Shown here: piece after piece, positions 35,640 through 44,597 of the stretch
Numbering within the stretch: the stretch's first letter is position 1
Layout of the letters: each line of letters begins with the position of its first letter
Assembly (NCBI RefSeq): GCF_029360645.1
Contig: NZ_JARDUA010000010.1
Coordinates: forward strand, 1-64,000
DNA length: 64,000 bases
Reading direction: 5' to 3'
DNA from: Pontibacter litorisediminis
Lineage (GTDB): Bacteria > Bacteroidota > Bacteroidia > Cytophagales > Hymenobacteraceae
Program-made: the position numbers and the translations under genes
The notes under the pieces: generated by a model
The model's database searches: none
The model's input: only the letters and a program-made list of their open reading frames with translations
Told to the model about the DNA's origin: nothing

Positions 35640-37568
35640 TTGAGACACCTGCTTACGATATGGTTTATACTTTTTGCCCTTACTGCCCGGGGGCAGAACC
35701 AAAAGTGCATTGCAGCGCTTGATGCAGCAGGCAAGGAACTAGAGGTCATTTGCGTGGGCCAGGAGGTAACTTTTAAGGACTGCTTCGACAAGGCAGATGA
35801 CGACAAGGAGTACTATATTTTTGATTACAAAGGAGAATCACCTATTCCCACACCTGCCACACCGAATAAAAAGCATACGTATACTGCGCCGGGCCGCTAT
35901 AGGGTGCTGCAAATCGCCAACTACAACGAACTATCTACCGATACTTTATCCAGAGTTTTCGAGGTGAAAGCAGCCTCGGAGCCTGTGTTTACTTCTGAGA
36001 GCTGCGCCAGCGGAGCGGTTTCCTTCACCATCACGAATCCAGTGTATGATGTGTATACGTTCGATTTTGGCGACGGCACCACGCAGGAGACAAACGGCAG
36101 CACCACCATTACCCACACCTACACCACACAGGGGAATTTCACCGTGACCCTTACCGGCAGCTACACAGGCACCGCTTGCAGCAACAGCAGCACCCAAACC
36201 GCCACCACACTCCCCCTGCTTGACCCAGAGAATCCAACCCAGTCAGAGAAAGTGAACGTGCTGGAACAGGGCGAGAACGGAAATATACAACTGGAGCTGT
36301 CGGGACTGGTACCGGGGTATACCTATACGGTAGAGCAATATACCGGTGATTTCAGGCAGCCGTACATTCAGATTGGCGAAATCACAGGCTTCAGCGGCAC
36401 CACCTTAACCCAAACCTTCAGCAATGTGAACACCTCCGAAGGCACCTGGTACCTGGTGCGGCCTGTGGATGCCTGCGGAGCCGTTTTCATTAACTCCAAC
36501 ATCGTCAGCGGTATTTCTCTGAACGCGCAGACTGACGAGGAACAGGTGAACCTGAACTGGGAATATTCACCGGATTTCACGGCGTTTGAAGTATACCGCA
36601 ACGGCACACTGCTGCAAACGCTTGCCGGCTCTGCCACCTCCTACACCGACAATGAGGTAACCTGCAGCCAGACCTACAGCTACTACGTGGTGGGCACAGG
36701 CACCGACCCGCAGGGCGACCGCTATACTTCTGTGTCTGCTGCTGTTGATGCCGAAGTTACCTCCACGGCCACACCAGCCGCACCCTACCTGCTCTCCAGC
36801 TTTAACCGAAACAACCAGGTGGAGCTGACATTGCAGCTACCCGAAGGCGAAGCGGTGCGCGTGGCCACAGTGGAGCGAAGTATAAACGGCGCCAACTACC
36901 GGCAGTTAACAGAGACGCAACAGACAAGTATACTGGACGAGGATACAGGTTTGAAGCCTGTTTGCTACCGCAGTTCCTTCACCAACCTTTGCGGCAACAC
37001 CTCCCCCATCAGCAATGTTACCTGCCCTGTACTATTACTGGCCGAGCAGCAGACGGACGGAAGTATAGAGCTGAACTGGTCTGCCTACAGCGGCTTTCCC
37101 GATGGCGTGGGCCGATACACAGTGGAGCTGCTGGATGAGAGCGGCACTGTGGTGACTAGCTACCCCGCCGCCGGCCGCAGCTTTACCGACGAGACCCGCA
37201 GCGACGAGTTACCGGTGCTGCGCTACCGTATCCGCGCCACTTCCCAAAACGGCACGGGCGTTTCCTACTCCAATCTGGTGGCAATAGAGCAAAGTGCTCT
37301 GGTGTATATTCCGAGTGCCTTTACCCCGAACGGCGACGGACTGAACGATGTGTTCGAGGTGAAAGGCAAGTTCTTCACCGGCTATACCTTGCGGGTGTAT
37401 AACCGCTCCGGCAACGTGGTGTACGAGGGCTCGGAGGCTGACGCCGCCTGGGACGGCACCCACAATGGACGCGAGTTACCTGCCGGGGCCTATGCCTACC
37501 TTATTACCTTCCAGACCAGCTTCGGCACCTCCAAACAGCGAACCGGCACAATAACCCTGCTGCGCTAA
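35640..37568 (+). CDS. Secreted protein with PKD domain and T9SS type-B sorting domain
   Basis: This 642-residue protein has an N-terminal signal peptide ('LLTIWFILFALTARGQ'), a PKD-like domain (about 120-180, with 'YTFDFGDGTTQ'), fibronectin-like beta domains, and a C-terminal gliding-motility-type sorting domain starting 'YIPSAFTPNGDGLNDVFEV' and containing 'AYAYLITF'. The last part directs export by the type IX secretion system and often attachment to the cell surface. The start is TTG 35640, with the signal peptide right after it. The role is probably surface adhesion or a structural one, inferred from domain type only. It carries five AAGTATA/TATACTT words. Confidence 0.9.
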   Translation: MRHLLTIWFILFALTARGQNQKCIAALDAAGKELEVICVGQEVTFKDCFDKADDDKEYYIFDYKGESPIPTPATPNKKHTYTAPGRYRVLQIANYNELSTDTLSRVFEVKAASEPVFTSESCASGAVSFTITNPVYDVYTFDFGDGTTQETNGSTTITHTYTTQGNFTVTLTGSYTGTACSNSSTQTATTLPLLDPENPTQSEKVNVLEQGENGNIQLELSGLVPGYTYTVEQYTGDFRQPYIQIGEITGFSGTTLTQTFSNVNTSEGTWYLVRPVDACGAVFINSNIVSGISLNAQTDEEQVNLNWEYSPDFTAFEVYRNGTLLQTLAGSATSYTDNEVTCSQTYSYYVVGTGTDPQGDRYTSVSAAVDAEVTSTATPAAPYLLSSFNRNNQVELTLQLPEGEAVRVATVERSINGANYRQLTETQQTSILDEDTGLKPVCYRSSFTNLCGNTSPISNVTCPVLLLAEQQTDGSIELNWSAYSGFPDGVGRYTVELLDESGTVVTSYPAAGRSFTDETRSDELPVLRYRIRATSQNGTGVSYSNLVAIEQSALVYIPSAFTPNGDGLNDVFEVKGKFFTGYTLRVYNRSGNVVYEGSEADAAWDGTHNGRELPAGAYAYLITFQTSFGTSKQRTGTITLLR

Positions 37569-37624
37569 GCATCCCTTGGCGCGCCTCGTCTACAAAGTAT
37601 AAAATAGCTTATAAAAAGAGTACG

Positions 37625-37632
37625 TATATTTG
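37625..37632 (+). promoter_or_regulatory. Candidate -7 element upstream of ybaB
   Basis: TATATTTG matches the TAnnTTTG consensus and lies 56 bp before the ybaB ATG; no clear -33 element is visible. Confidence 0.4.
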
Positions 37633-37688
37633 TAAGTAGAAAGGCTAATGCTTCGTTAGCCTAATATTACCCCATAAAGAAGAAAACT

Positions 37689-38024
37689 ATGTTTGATATG
37701 ATGGGCATGATGGGCAAGATCAAAGAAGCCCAGGCCAAAATGAAGGAAGCACAGGAGAAACTGAAAGACGTGACCGTGACCGCTGAGTCAGGGGCGGGCC
37801 TTGTAAAGGCCACCGTAAACGGCCACCGCCAGCTCCTGAAGATAGAGATAGACGAGTCGATCCTGAATGCGGACGACCGAGAGATGGTAAACGACTTAGT
37901 AGTAGCCGCTGTAAACAACGCCATGCTCACCGCCAATGAGCGCGCGCAGGAGGAGTTGCGCAAATCCACCGACGGCCTTCTTCCAAACATCCCCGGCTTA
38001 GACCTAGGCAGCTTTGGACTATAA
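37689..38024 (+). CDS. YbaB/EbfC family nucleoid-associated protein
   Basis: This 111-residue DNA-binding protein has the methionine-rich start 'MFDMMGMMGKIKEAQAKM' and the core 'VKATVNGHRQLLKIEIDES' of the YbaB family. These dimeric, tweezer-shaped proteins bind DNA without strong sequence preference and may help recombination or nucleoid organisation. The usual partners dnaX and recR are absent; instead a glycosyltransferase gene overlaps its last 11 bp. Confidence 0.93.
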   Translation: MFDMMGMMGKIKEAQAKMKEAQEKLKDVTVTAESGAGLVKATVNGHRQLLKIEIDESILNADDREMVNDLVVAAVNNAMLTANERAQEELRKSTDGLLPNIPGLDLGSFGL

Positions 38025-39036
38025 TCCGCCGCACACGGCCATTGTAATACTTAATTGGAATGGCCTGAAGCATTTACAAAAGTTCCTACCATCGGTGGTG
38101 GCCAATAGCGGCACTGCGGAGATCATTGTGGCGGATAATGCCTCCACCGATGGTTCCATTGCTTTTTTGCAGCAGCACTACCCACAGGTGCGCCTCATCC
38201 TGCTGTCAGACAACTTCGGCTTTTGCGAGGGCTACAACAAGGCGCTGCAACAGGTCGAGGCGAAGTATTACGTCCTGCTTAACTCCGATGTGGAGGTGCC
38301 CCCGGGCTGGACGGAGCCTGTCATCGCGCTGATGGAGCAGGATCAAAATATAGCCGTTTGCCAGCCCAAGATCCTGGCACAGCAACACCCCGGCTTATTT
38401 GAGTATGCGGGTGCCGGTGGCGGCATGCTGGATGCCCTGGCCTACCCCTTCTGTCGCGGCCGCTTGTTTGAGACCCTGGAGGAGGATAATGGACAGTATG
38501 ACGATGTACAGGAGGTGTTCTGGGCTACCGGGGCGTGTATGTTTGTGCGGGCCGAAGTATACCATCAGCTGGGTGGCCTGGAGCCGGCCTTCTTTGCGCA
38601 TATGGAGGAGATCGACTTTTGCTGGCGCGCCAAGAACGCGGGCTACAGCGTGATGTACAACGGGCACAGCCGGGTCTACCATGTGGGCGGCGGCACGCTG
38701 CACAAGTCAAACCCGCGCAAAACGTACCTCAACTTCCGTAACGGCCTGGCGCTCCTTTTCAAGAATAGTCCTTCGCAGGAACTGGGGATGGCAATGCTGA
38801 TCAGGATATTACTGGACTGGGTGGCAGCCCTTAGGATGGTGCTGGCCGGCCAGACCAAAGACGCGCGGGCGGTGCTGGATGCCCATGCCGACCTGCTTCG
38901 GAACAATGCTTATTGGCGGCGGCGGCGGAAGGAGCAGCAGCCTAAAGGCAATTTCCCTTACATGAGCGGCGTTTACAAAGGCAGTATCGTGTGGCAGTAT
39001 TTTATTCGGCAGAAGCGGACGGTGCGGGAACTATAG
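38014..39036 (+). CDS. Glycosyltransferase family 2 protein
   Basis: This 340-residue GT2 enzyme has 'TAIVILNWNGLKHLQKFL' and 'IIVADNASTDGSI' at the N-terminus, 'YVLLNSDVEVP' (DxD-type site) and 'FWATGACMFVRAEVYHQLGG' with 'HMEEIDFCWRAKNAGY', typical of rhamnosyltransferase-like proteins. Start TTG 38014 overlaps ybaB; it gives the expected short lead before the first strand. A C-terminal amphipathic region may sit at the membrane. It lies outside the main polysaccharide locus, so it may act on another glycan. Confidence 0.9.
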   Translation: MDYNPPHTAIVILNWNGLKHLQKFLPSVVANSGTAEIIVADNASTDGSIAFLQQHYPQVRLILLSDNFGFCEGYNKALQQVEAKYYVLLNSDVEVPPGWTEPVIALMEQDQNIAVCQPKILAQQHPGLFEYAGAGGGMLDALAYPFCRGRLFETLEEDNGQYDDVQEVFWATGACMFVRAEVYHQLGGLEPAFFAHMEEIDFCWRAKNAGYSVMYNGHSRVYHVGGGTLHKSNPRKTYLNFRNGLALLFKNSPSQELGMAMLIRILLDWVAALRMVLAGQTKDARAVLDAHADLLRNNAYWRRRRKEQQPKGNFPYMSGVYKGSIVWQYFIRQKRTVREL

Positions 39037-39255
39037 GTCCCAAACGGTGCTGCGCTCGCGGCGGAGGTGCTTGCTTACATTCATCCAGAAGGCCAGCATC
39101 AGGTAAATGAGTACCGGGGAGCCCATGGTAAGGAAAGATACATAGATGAACGTGAGGCGGATGCTGCTGGAGGCAAAGCCCAGCTTCTCCCCTAGCATCG
39201 TGCACACCCCAAAAGCCTGTGATTCGATAAAGTATTGGAGCCGTTTCATTTTCAT
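39031..39255 (-). CDS. PspC domain protein
   Basis: This 74-residue PspC-type protein has the core 'GVCTMLGEKLGFASSSIRL' and one strong membrane helix, 'TFIYVSFLTMGSPVLIYLML'. PspC-like proteins are linked to envelope stress responses, but this short Bacteroidota form stands without pspA or pspB. It overlaps the 3' end of the convergent GT2 gene by 6 bp. The start ATG could be residue 1 or 3. Confidence 0.88.
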   Translation of the reverse strand: MKMKRLQYFIESQAFGVCTMLGEKLGFASSSIRLTFIYVSFLTMGSPVLIYLMLAFWMNVSKHLRRERSTVWDL

Positions 39256-39405
39256 CTTATTTAAATTCTAAATTATACTTTGTTCTCCAAACATCCAAAT
39301 TAAGCAATGCCCGGTAGGTATGACCTTAAAACTAAGTATAACCTTAAACGTGGAAATATGGTTTGTGGTGTACCCTACTTTTACGGCAAAAGAAAAAAAC
39401 AGGAC

Positions 39406-41187
39406 ATGCAACAGTACAAAAATAACCGGAACCTTCTCCTACTTCTCACCCTTGGCCTCGGCCTAAGCACCTCCGGCTGCACCCTGCAGCGCATGGTAAA
39501 AACCGCCGAAAAGCACCAACAGGTAACTGTTGTGCCCTCGCCCCTGACCACCAACGGCGAAAGCGTAAACTTTGAAATGAAAGCACAGGTTCCGGAGAAG
39601 CTGATTCGGGAGAAAGAAGTGTACAAACTAGACGTGTTCTACGAGTATGGTAATCAGAAGCGCGAGAACATCGGCACCTACAATTTTGAGTTCGGTGAGT
39701 TTGTGTACGAGGATAGAAAACCGACCATCACCAAGCAGCTTTCCTTCCCTTACGCTCCCGAGAAATCCACAGGCCGCCTGATGGTGCAGGGCCGCGCCAT
39801 CGATAAAAAAGACAACGATATTGCCTATACCGAGACAAAGCAGGTAGCCACCGGCCTCAACACTACCCCGCTGCTGCTCGTGCGCAACAACGACTTCACG
39901 TTCACAGCTGATAAGTACCTGGAGGAGGCTGACAGCACGGGAAAGCTGGTATTTTATTTTGAGCAGAACCAGCATAAACTGGATGACCTGTCGGAAGACA
40001 AGCTGAAAGTGCTGGACCAGTACGCGTTGGACAACGTGCCAGACCAACATATTAAAATAGTGGGAATGCGTGCCCCGGGCGAGAAAAACAGCAACCTAGC
40101 CCAAAAACGAGCGCAAACCCTGGAGCAGCAGTACCGCCAGAGAATAAAGAACCTGGACTACAGCGGCAAAAAAGTAAGCATTACCACCGAGGTACAGGAA
40201 AACCTGGTGGAGGTGCTGCAGCAGAAACTGGAAACTACGGCGTTGCCAAAAGCGCAGAAACAGCAGGTGCTGGCTATCCTTCAGGGGGAGCAAAGCGAGC
40301 AGCAGAAGCTGCAGGCATTACAGCAAACAGAGGCTTATGCTTACCTGCAAAAGTATGTATACCCTAGCCTGCAGGCCGCCCAGGTAGAATTTAACTATAA
40401 CCGCAGCCGCCGCCCCGATTACGAGCTATACTTGCTGGCACAGCGCGTAGCAAACGAAGAGGTAGATGCCGACGTGCTGACGGAAGAGGAGCTGCAGCAT
40501 GCCGCCACCCTCACGCCTATACTTGCCGAGAAGCGAAAACTGTATGAGGCAGCCGTTAAGACCACCGATAAGTGGCCGGCCTACTATAACCTGGGCGTGG
40601 TATACTATGATATGGCCCAGAAAGACTACCGTCCGGCCGCCAAAAAGGAGCTGTTGGAAAAAGCCATCCATAACCTCACCTTCGCCGGCTACCGCAACCC
40701 TACTGCCAAAGTATACTACAGCCTCGCCAGCGCCTACCATCAGCTGGGTAAGTATGAGCAGGCCCTGGAGAACTACACCTATGCCGCCAGGTTAGGCGGT
40801 GATGAGGAAATGCTGCAGGCTGTTTTTGCCGATAAGGCGGCCCTGGAGATTGAGACAGGCAGGTACGACGAGGCCATCGGCAGCCTGCGCTACGCCGGCG
40901 ACAGCTACCAGACCAACATGAACCTGGGCCTGAGCTACCTGCTAAAGGAGAACTACGAGGGAGCCGAGGAGTTTTACCTGAAGGCGCTGGAGCAGAAGCC
41001 GGACGACGCGCTGGCCTACTACAGCCTGGCCATCATCGGCGCCCGAACCCAGAACGAGGAAATGCTGGAGCAGGGCCTCCGCCGCGCTGTCAGGGCAGAC
41101 AAAAGCTTTACCCAAAAGGCGATAAACGACATGGAATTTGCCACTTACCGCGATAAGCAGGCATACAAAGACGCCCTGATTCGATAA
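39406..41187 (+). CDS. TPR-repeat outer-membrane lipoprotein with OmpA-like segment
   Basis: This protein of 593 residues begins with a lipoprotein signal ending in the lipobox 'LSTSGC', so C23 is likely lipidated. The region near 'VFYFEQNQHKLDDL' through 'AQKRAQTLEQQYRQRI' (about 180-245) looks OmpA-like. The C-terminal half (about 390-560) has tetratricopeptide repeats, for example 'KVYYSLASAYHQLGKYEQAL' and 'ALAYYSLAIIGARTQNEEM'. Such proteins scaffold envelope complexes. ATG 39406 is chosen because it gives the signal peptide; the frame stays open upstream to 39307. The function is not otherwise known. Confidence 0.82.
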   Translation: MQQYKNNRNLLLLLTLGLGLSTSGCTLQRMVKTAEKHQQVTVVPSPLTTNGESVNFEMKAQVPEKLIREKEVYKLDVFYEYGNQKRENIGTYNFEFGEFVYEDRKPTITKQLSFPYAPEKSTGRLMVQGRAIDKKDNDIAYTETKQVATGLNTTPLLLVRNNDFTFTADKYLEEADSTGKLVFYFEQNQHKLDDLSEDKLKVLDQYALDNVPDQHIKIVGMRAPGEKNSNLAQKRAQTLEQQYRQRIKNLDYSGKKVSITTEVQENLVEVLQQKLETTALPKAQKQQVLAILQGEQSEQQKLQALQQTEAYAYLQKYVYPSLQAAQVEFNYNRSRRPDYELYLLAQRVANEEVDADVLTEEELQHAATLTPILAEKRKLYEAAVKTTDKWPAYYNLGVVYYDMAQKDYRPAAKKELLEKAIHNLTFAGYRNPTAKVYYSLASAYHQLGKYEQALENYTYAARLGGDEEMLQAVFADKAALEIETGRYDEAIGSLRYAGDSYQTNMNLGLSYLLKENYEGAEEFYLKALEQKPDDALAYYSLAIIGARTQNEEMLEQGLRRAVRADKSFTQKAINDMEFATYRDKQAYKDALIR

Positions 41188-41273
41188 GAACCTGTGCAAA
41201 AACGCGTGAGCACATTGTAAATTGATAGAGTTCTCTTAATTTTACCTGCTGAACCGAGAATTAAACATCTTAT

Positions 41274-42257
41274 ATGCGAAGTATACAGTTTAGAGAAGCC
41301 CTGCGCGAAGCGATGTCTGAGGAGATGCGCCGCGACAAGAGCGTGTTTCTGATGGGCGAAGAAGTTGCCGAGTACAACGGAGCTTACAAAGTTAGCCAAG
41401 GCATGCTGGACGAGTTTGGTCCGGAGCGTGTGATCGATACCCCCATTGCCGAGCTTGGCTTTGCCGGTATCGGTGTAGGTGCCGCCATGAACGGCCTGCG
41501 CCCTATCATCGAGTTCATGACTTTTAACTTCTCGCTGGTTGCCATCGACCAGGTGATTAACTCTGCTGCCAAGCTGATGTCTATGTCAGGTGGCCAGTAT
41601 GGTGCCCCTATGGTATTCCGTGGTCCTACCGGTAGTGCCGGTATGCTGTCTTCGCAGCACTCGCAGAACTTCGAGAACTGGTATGCCAACACCCCAGGGC
41701 TTAAAGTGGTAGTACCTTCTAACCCATACGACGCCAAGGGCCTGCTGAAGTCAGCCATCCGCGATAATGACCCGGTGATCTTCATGGAGTCTGAGCAGAT
41801 GTACGGCGACAAAGGCGAGGTACCAGAGGAAGAGTACCTGATCCCAATCGGTGTGGCCGACGTGAAGCGTGAAGGCTCTGACGTGACCATCGTTTCTTTC
41901 GGCAAGATGATGAAAGTAGCCCTGGCTGCTGCCGAAGAGCTAGCAAAAGACGGCATCAACGCTGAGGTAATCGACTTGCGCACCGTTCGCCCGATCGACT
42001 ATAAAACACTGATCGAGTCTGTGAAGAAGACAAACCGCATGGTTGTCGTGGAAGAGGCCTGGCCATTGGCTTCCATCTCTGCGGAGCTGGCTTACCACAT
42101 CCAGAGCAACGCCTTTGATTACATGGATGCACCAGTGAAGCGCGTTACTTGCCGCGACGTGCCGCTTCCGTACGCCCCTACCCTGATTGAGGCATCTCTG
42201 CCAAACGTAGAGCGTACCATTGAGGCCGTAAAAGCCGTCATGTATAAGAAAGCCTAA
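41274..42257 (+). CDS. pdhB: Pyruvate dehydrogenase E1 component, beta subunit
   Basis: This 327-residue beta subunit works with the alpha subunit and thiamine diphosphate to decarboxylate pyruvate and pass the acetyl group to E2. It has 'LMGEEVAEYNGAYKVSQGM' (about 23-41), 'IEFMTFNFSLVAIDQV' and 'IDLRTVRPIDYKTL', all typical of the PDH/2-oxoacid dehydrogenase E1 beta family. It stands alone without the alpha or E2 genes, as is common in Bacteroidota. A strong terminator follows at once. A branched-chain 2-oxoacid specificity is less likely. Confidence 0.94.
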   Translation: MRSIQFREALREAMSEEMRRDKSVFLMGEEVAEYNGAYKVSQGMLDEFGPERVIDTPIAELGFAGIGVGAAMNGLRPIIEFMTFNFSLVAIDQVINSAAKLMSMSGGQYGAPMVFRGPTGSAGMLSSQHSQNFENWYANTPGLKVVVPSNPYDAKGLLKSAIRDNDPVIFMESEQMYGDKGEVPEEEYLIPIGVADVKREGSDVTIVSFGKMMKVALAAAEELAKDGINAEVIDLRTVRPIDYKTLIESVKKTNRMVVVEEAWPLASISAELAYHIQSNAFDYMDAPVKRVTCRDVPLPYAPTLIEASLPNVERTIEAVKAVMYKKA

Positions 42258-42280
42258 GCAACAATGCTTTAAATATTAGG

Positions 42281-42314
42281 GCGGCGAAGCTACATCAGCT
42301 TCGCCGCTTTTTTT
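42281..42314 (+). terminator. Terminator after pdhB
   Basis: A perfect 11-bp GC-rich stem (42281-42291 with 42297-42307), a 5-nt loop and seven T residues form an intrinsic terminator 23 bp after the stop. Confidence 0.9.
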
Positions 42315-42325
42315 ATTCCCTGTCA

Positions 42326-42768
42326 GAGTCAGGATTGATGAGGGGATGTGTCGGATTTTCGGCAGCCAGGATCCCAGCCACCCCTACCCCTCAGAGCTAC
42401 GCTCGCTACCTTCGAACTCGCGTTCTTGGTAGTCCAAGGAGGGAAGCCTGCTGTTACTTTGGCTAAAGTACAAGCTTCATAAGAGCTGACCCTAAAAGTA
42501 TAAGCCCACTCCAACCCCTCCCAGGAGGAAAATTACCCGGCCGGCGACTGTTATTCCCCTGCTCCCTTCCATGAGGAACTTGGCTGTAGCTCTGTAAGCT
42601 CTGGCTATCTAACTAGAACCCAGTCCTTGGGTTGAGCGCCTATGCGAGTTTTTCCGGTGCCCGCCAAGGGCATTGCGACCGAAGGGTAGCAAAGGGAACA
42701 CAGCGCGATGCCCTTATCGAGGGCCCCTACCCCCAGGACGAGCCCTTGCGGGCTTGAGCGAGCCAAAG
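42326..42768 (+). repeat. Dispersed intergenic repeat, copy A
   Basis: This about 443-bp non-coding element is collinear with the reverse complement of 46301-46790. Shared blocks include ACCTTCGAACTC...GTTCTTGGTAGT (42400-42435), CTTTGGCTAAAGT (about 42461-42473), CCCCTCC...AGGAGG, GTAAGCTCTGGCTATC...AACTAGAACCCA (about 42596-42624), TTTCCGGTGCC, GGCATTGCGA and CAGCGCGATGCCC. The copies are diverged, with insertions between blocks. No long reading frame is conserved. It fills most of the 753-bp gap between pdhB and the DUF2279 gene. Confidence 0.75.
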
Positions 42769-42997
42769 TATGAAATGCAACTGTAGGTGGGTGGGGCTGG
42801 AGGATCTGCTGTAGCTAGCAAGGACAGCTTACTTCAAGCAGAAGGAAGCAGTGGCTAAGCAAGAAAGTATAAAACAACTTAAACTACGCCAACTCCAAAA
42901 AGATGAGCCCCATAAAGTATAATATCCAGTAACCGATAACAATAGCGACAACACACAGCAGGACCGTTAGTACACGAGGCAGAAAAAGAAATTCCTC

Positions 42998-43005
42998 TAT
43001 CTTTG
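42998..43005 (+). promoter_or_regulatory. Candidate -7 element for the DUF2279 gene
   Basis: TATCTTTG matches TAnnTTTG, only 5 bp before the ATG at 43011, which would give a nearly leaderless transcript. Confidence 0.35.
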
Positions 43006-43010
43006 CTCTA

Positions 43011-43907
43011 ATGCGCCACCGAATCATCCTTTACCTCCTGCCCCTGCTGCTATGCCTGCCCAAAGCAACCATGGCACAGGCACACCCCGACACCACAACC
43101 ATCCACAAAAAGCGCTTGCTTGTGCTAGGTTCTACCTTTAGCGTAGGCTATTCTGCTTTACTTGTCTCGCTTAACAAAGCCTGGTACAAAGAGGAGCGTA
43201 CAAGCTTTCATTGGTTTAACGATAACCATGAGTGGAAGCAGCTAGACAAGGCAGGGCATTTCTGGAGCGCCTTTCATCAGAGCCGCGCCGGGATAGACAT
43301 GCTGCGGTGGGCAGGCATGCCAGAGAAAAAGGCAGTGCTTTACGGAGGCCTCACCGGCATTCTGCTCCAGACCCCAATCGAGATTTTCGACGGGTATCAG
43401 GCCGATTATGGGGCCTCGGTGGACGACCTAATGGCAAACACGGCAGGGTCTGTCGCCGTAACCGCGCAGGAACTGGCCTGGCAGGAAGTGCGCATCATGC
43501 CAAAGTACTCCTTCCACACCACCCGCTATGCTGCGATGCGCCCCAATGTGTTAGGCAGCACCATAAGTGAACAGGCCTTAAAAGACTATAACGGACACAC
43601 CTATTGGCTTTCGGTGGATGTTGGCGCGTTTTTGAAAGCGGAGAGCAGATATCCCAGGTGGCTGAACATTGCCGTGGGTTACGGCGCGCAGGAAATGGTG
43701 TACAACGACCCGGAGGCAAATGCTGCGGCTGGCCTGGATGCGTACCGGCAGTTTTACCTGAGCCCTGACCTCAACCTGATGCACTTTAAGGGCAAGAACA
43801 AAGTATGGAATACCGCCCTCTATGTTCTCAGCATCATTAAGGTTCCGGCCCCTGCATTGGAGTATAACCGCAAGGTTGGCTTAAAAATACACCCCCTATA
43901 CTTCTAA
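43011..43907 (+). CDS. DUF2279 family protein
   Basis: This 298-residue protein has a signal peptide ('IILYLLPLLLCLPKATMAQ') and the DUF2279 core with 'QLDKAGHFWSAFHQSRAGI' (about 76-94) and 'DGYQADYGASVDDLMANTAG', motifs shared with YfiM-like envelope proteins. An export to the periplasm or outer membrane is likely. The function of the family is unknown. It is the first gene after repeat copy A. Confidence 0.85.
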   Translation: MRHRIILYLLPLLLCLPKATMAQAHPDTTTIHKKRLLVLGSTFSVGYSALLVSLNKAWYKEERTSFHWFNDNHEWKQLDKAGHFWSAFHQSRAGIDMLRWAGMPEKKAVLYGGLTGILLQTPIEIFDGYQADYGASVDDLMANTAGSVAVTAQELAWQEVRIMPKYSFHTTRYAAMRPNVLGSTISEQALKDYNGHTYWLSVDVGAFLKAESRYPRWLNIAVGYGAQEMVYNDPEANAAAGLDAYRQFYLSPDLNLMHFKGKNKVWNTALYVLSIIKVPAPALEYNRKVGLKIHPLYF

Positions 43908-44006
43908 GTTGATATGAAGCCGTATATTTTTACGTAGCACCTTATAGCAGCCCATGACCAAGCTGCAACCTGGCTAACCATAAATATTTATACCTCCGAA
44001 CGAACT

Positions 44007-44543
44007 ATGAAAACCTCCTATTTAGCTTCCGCCATAAAACGCTTTGAGTACTATAAAACACTGGAAGAGAAAACGTTTGATCAGCTTACCGAAGCGCAGC
44101 TGTTCTGGCAACCGGACGAGGAGAGCAACAGCATCGCCATACTTGTGCAGCACCTGTGGGGCAACATGCTCTCCAGGTGGACCGACTTCCTGACCACCGA
44201 CGGGGAGAAAGACTGGCGCAACCGCGATGCTGAGTTTGAAAAAGAGATCAAAAGCAAAGAGGAGCTGATGCAGAAATGGCACGAAGGCTGGCGTTGTTTG
44301 TTAGATGCCCTTCACTCCATCACGGACAAAGACTTAGACAGGGAAATATTCATACGCCACGAGAGCCACTCCGTGCTCGATGCCATCAATAGGCAGCTGG
44401 CACATTACCCGTACCATGTGGGCCAGATCGTGTATATTGGCAAATTGTTACGAAAGCAGGATTGGCAATCCCTATCGATACCAAAGGGAAAATCTGCTGA
44501 ATTTAATGTTGAAAAGGGAAGACAAGCCGGTATGGGTAAATAG
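44007..44543 (+). CDS. DinB/DUF1572 family metal-binding protein
   Basis: This 178-residue four-helix-bundle protein of the DinB-like superfamily has histidines placed to bind a metal: 'VQHLWGN' near residue 48 and 'LAHYPYHVGQIVYIGK' near 131-146. DUF1572 members are thought to be thiol-dependent enzymes or metal-binding proteins of unknown substrate. It is monocistronic or co-transcribed with the Smr gene 54 bp downstream. Confidence 0.88.
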   Translation: MKTSYLASAIKRFEYYKTLEEKTFDQLTEAQLFWQPDEESNSIAILVQHLWGNMLSRWTDFLTTDGEKDWRNRDAEFEKEIKSKEELMQKWHEGWRCLLDALHSITDKDLDREIFIRHESHSVLDAINRQLAHYPYHVGQIVYIGKLLRKQDWQSLSIPKGKSAEFNVEKGRQAGMGK

Positions 44544-44597
44544 GACCGGCTGTGTTAAAGTATAAAACAAGTACAGACACTTAGAAAAAGTATACAT

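Noticed and set aside
42326..42768. Repeat copy A as a decayed protein gene
   Set aside because: No frame is conserved between copies A and B and the shared blocks are separated by variable spacers, which fits a non-coding repeat better.
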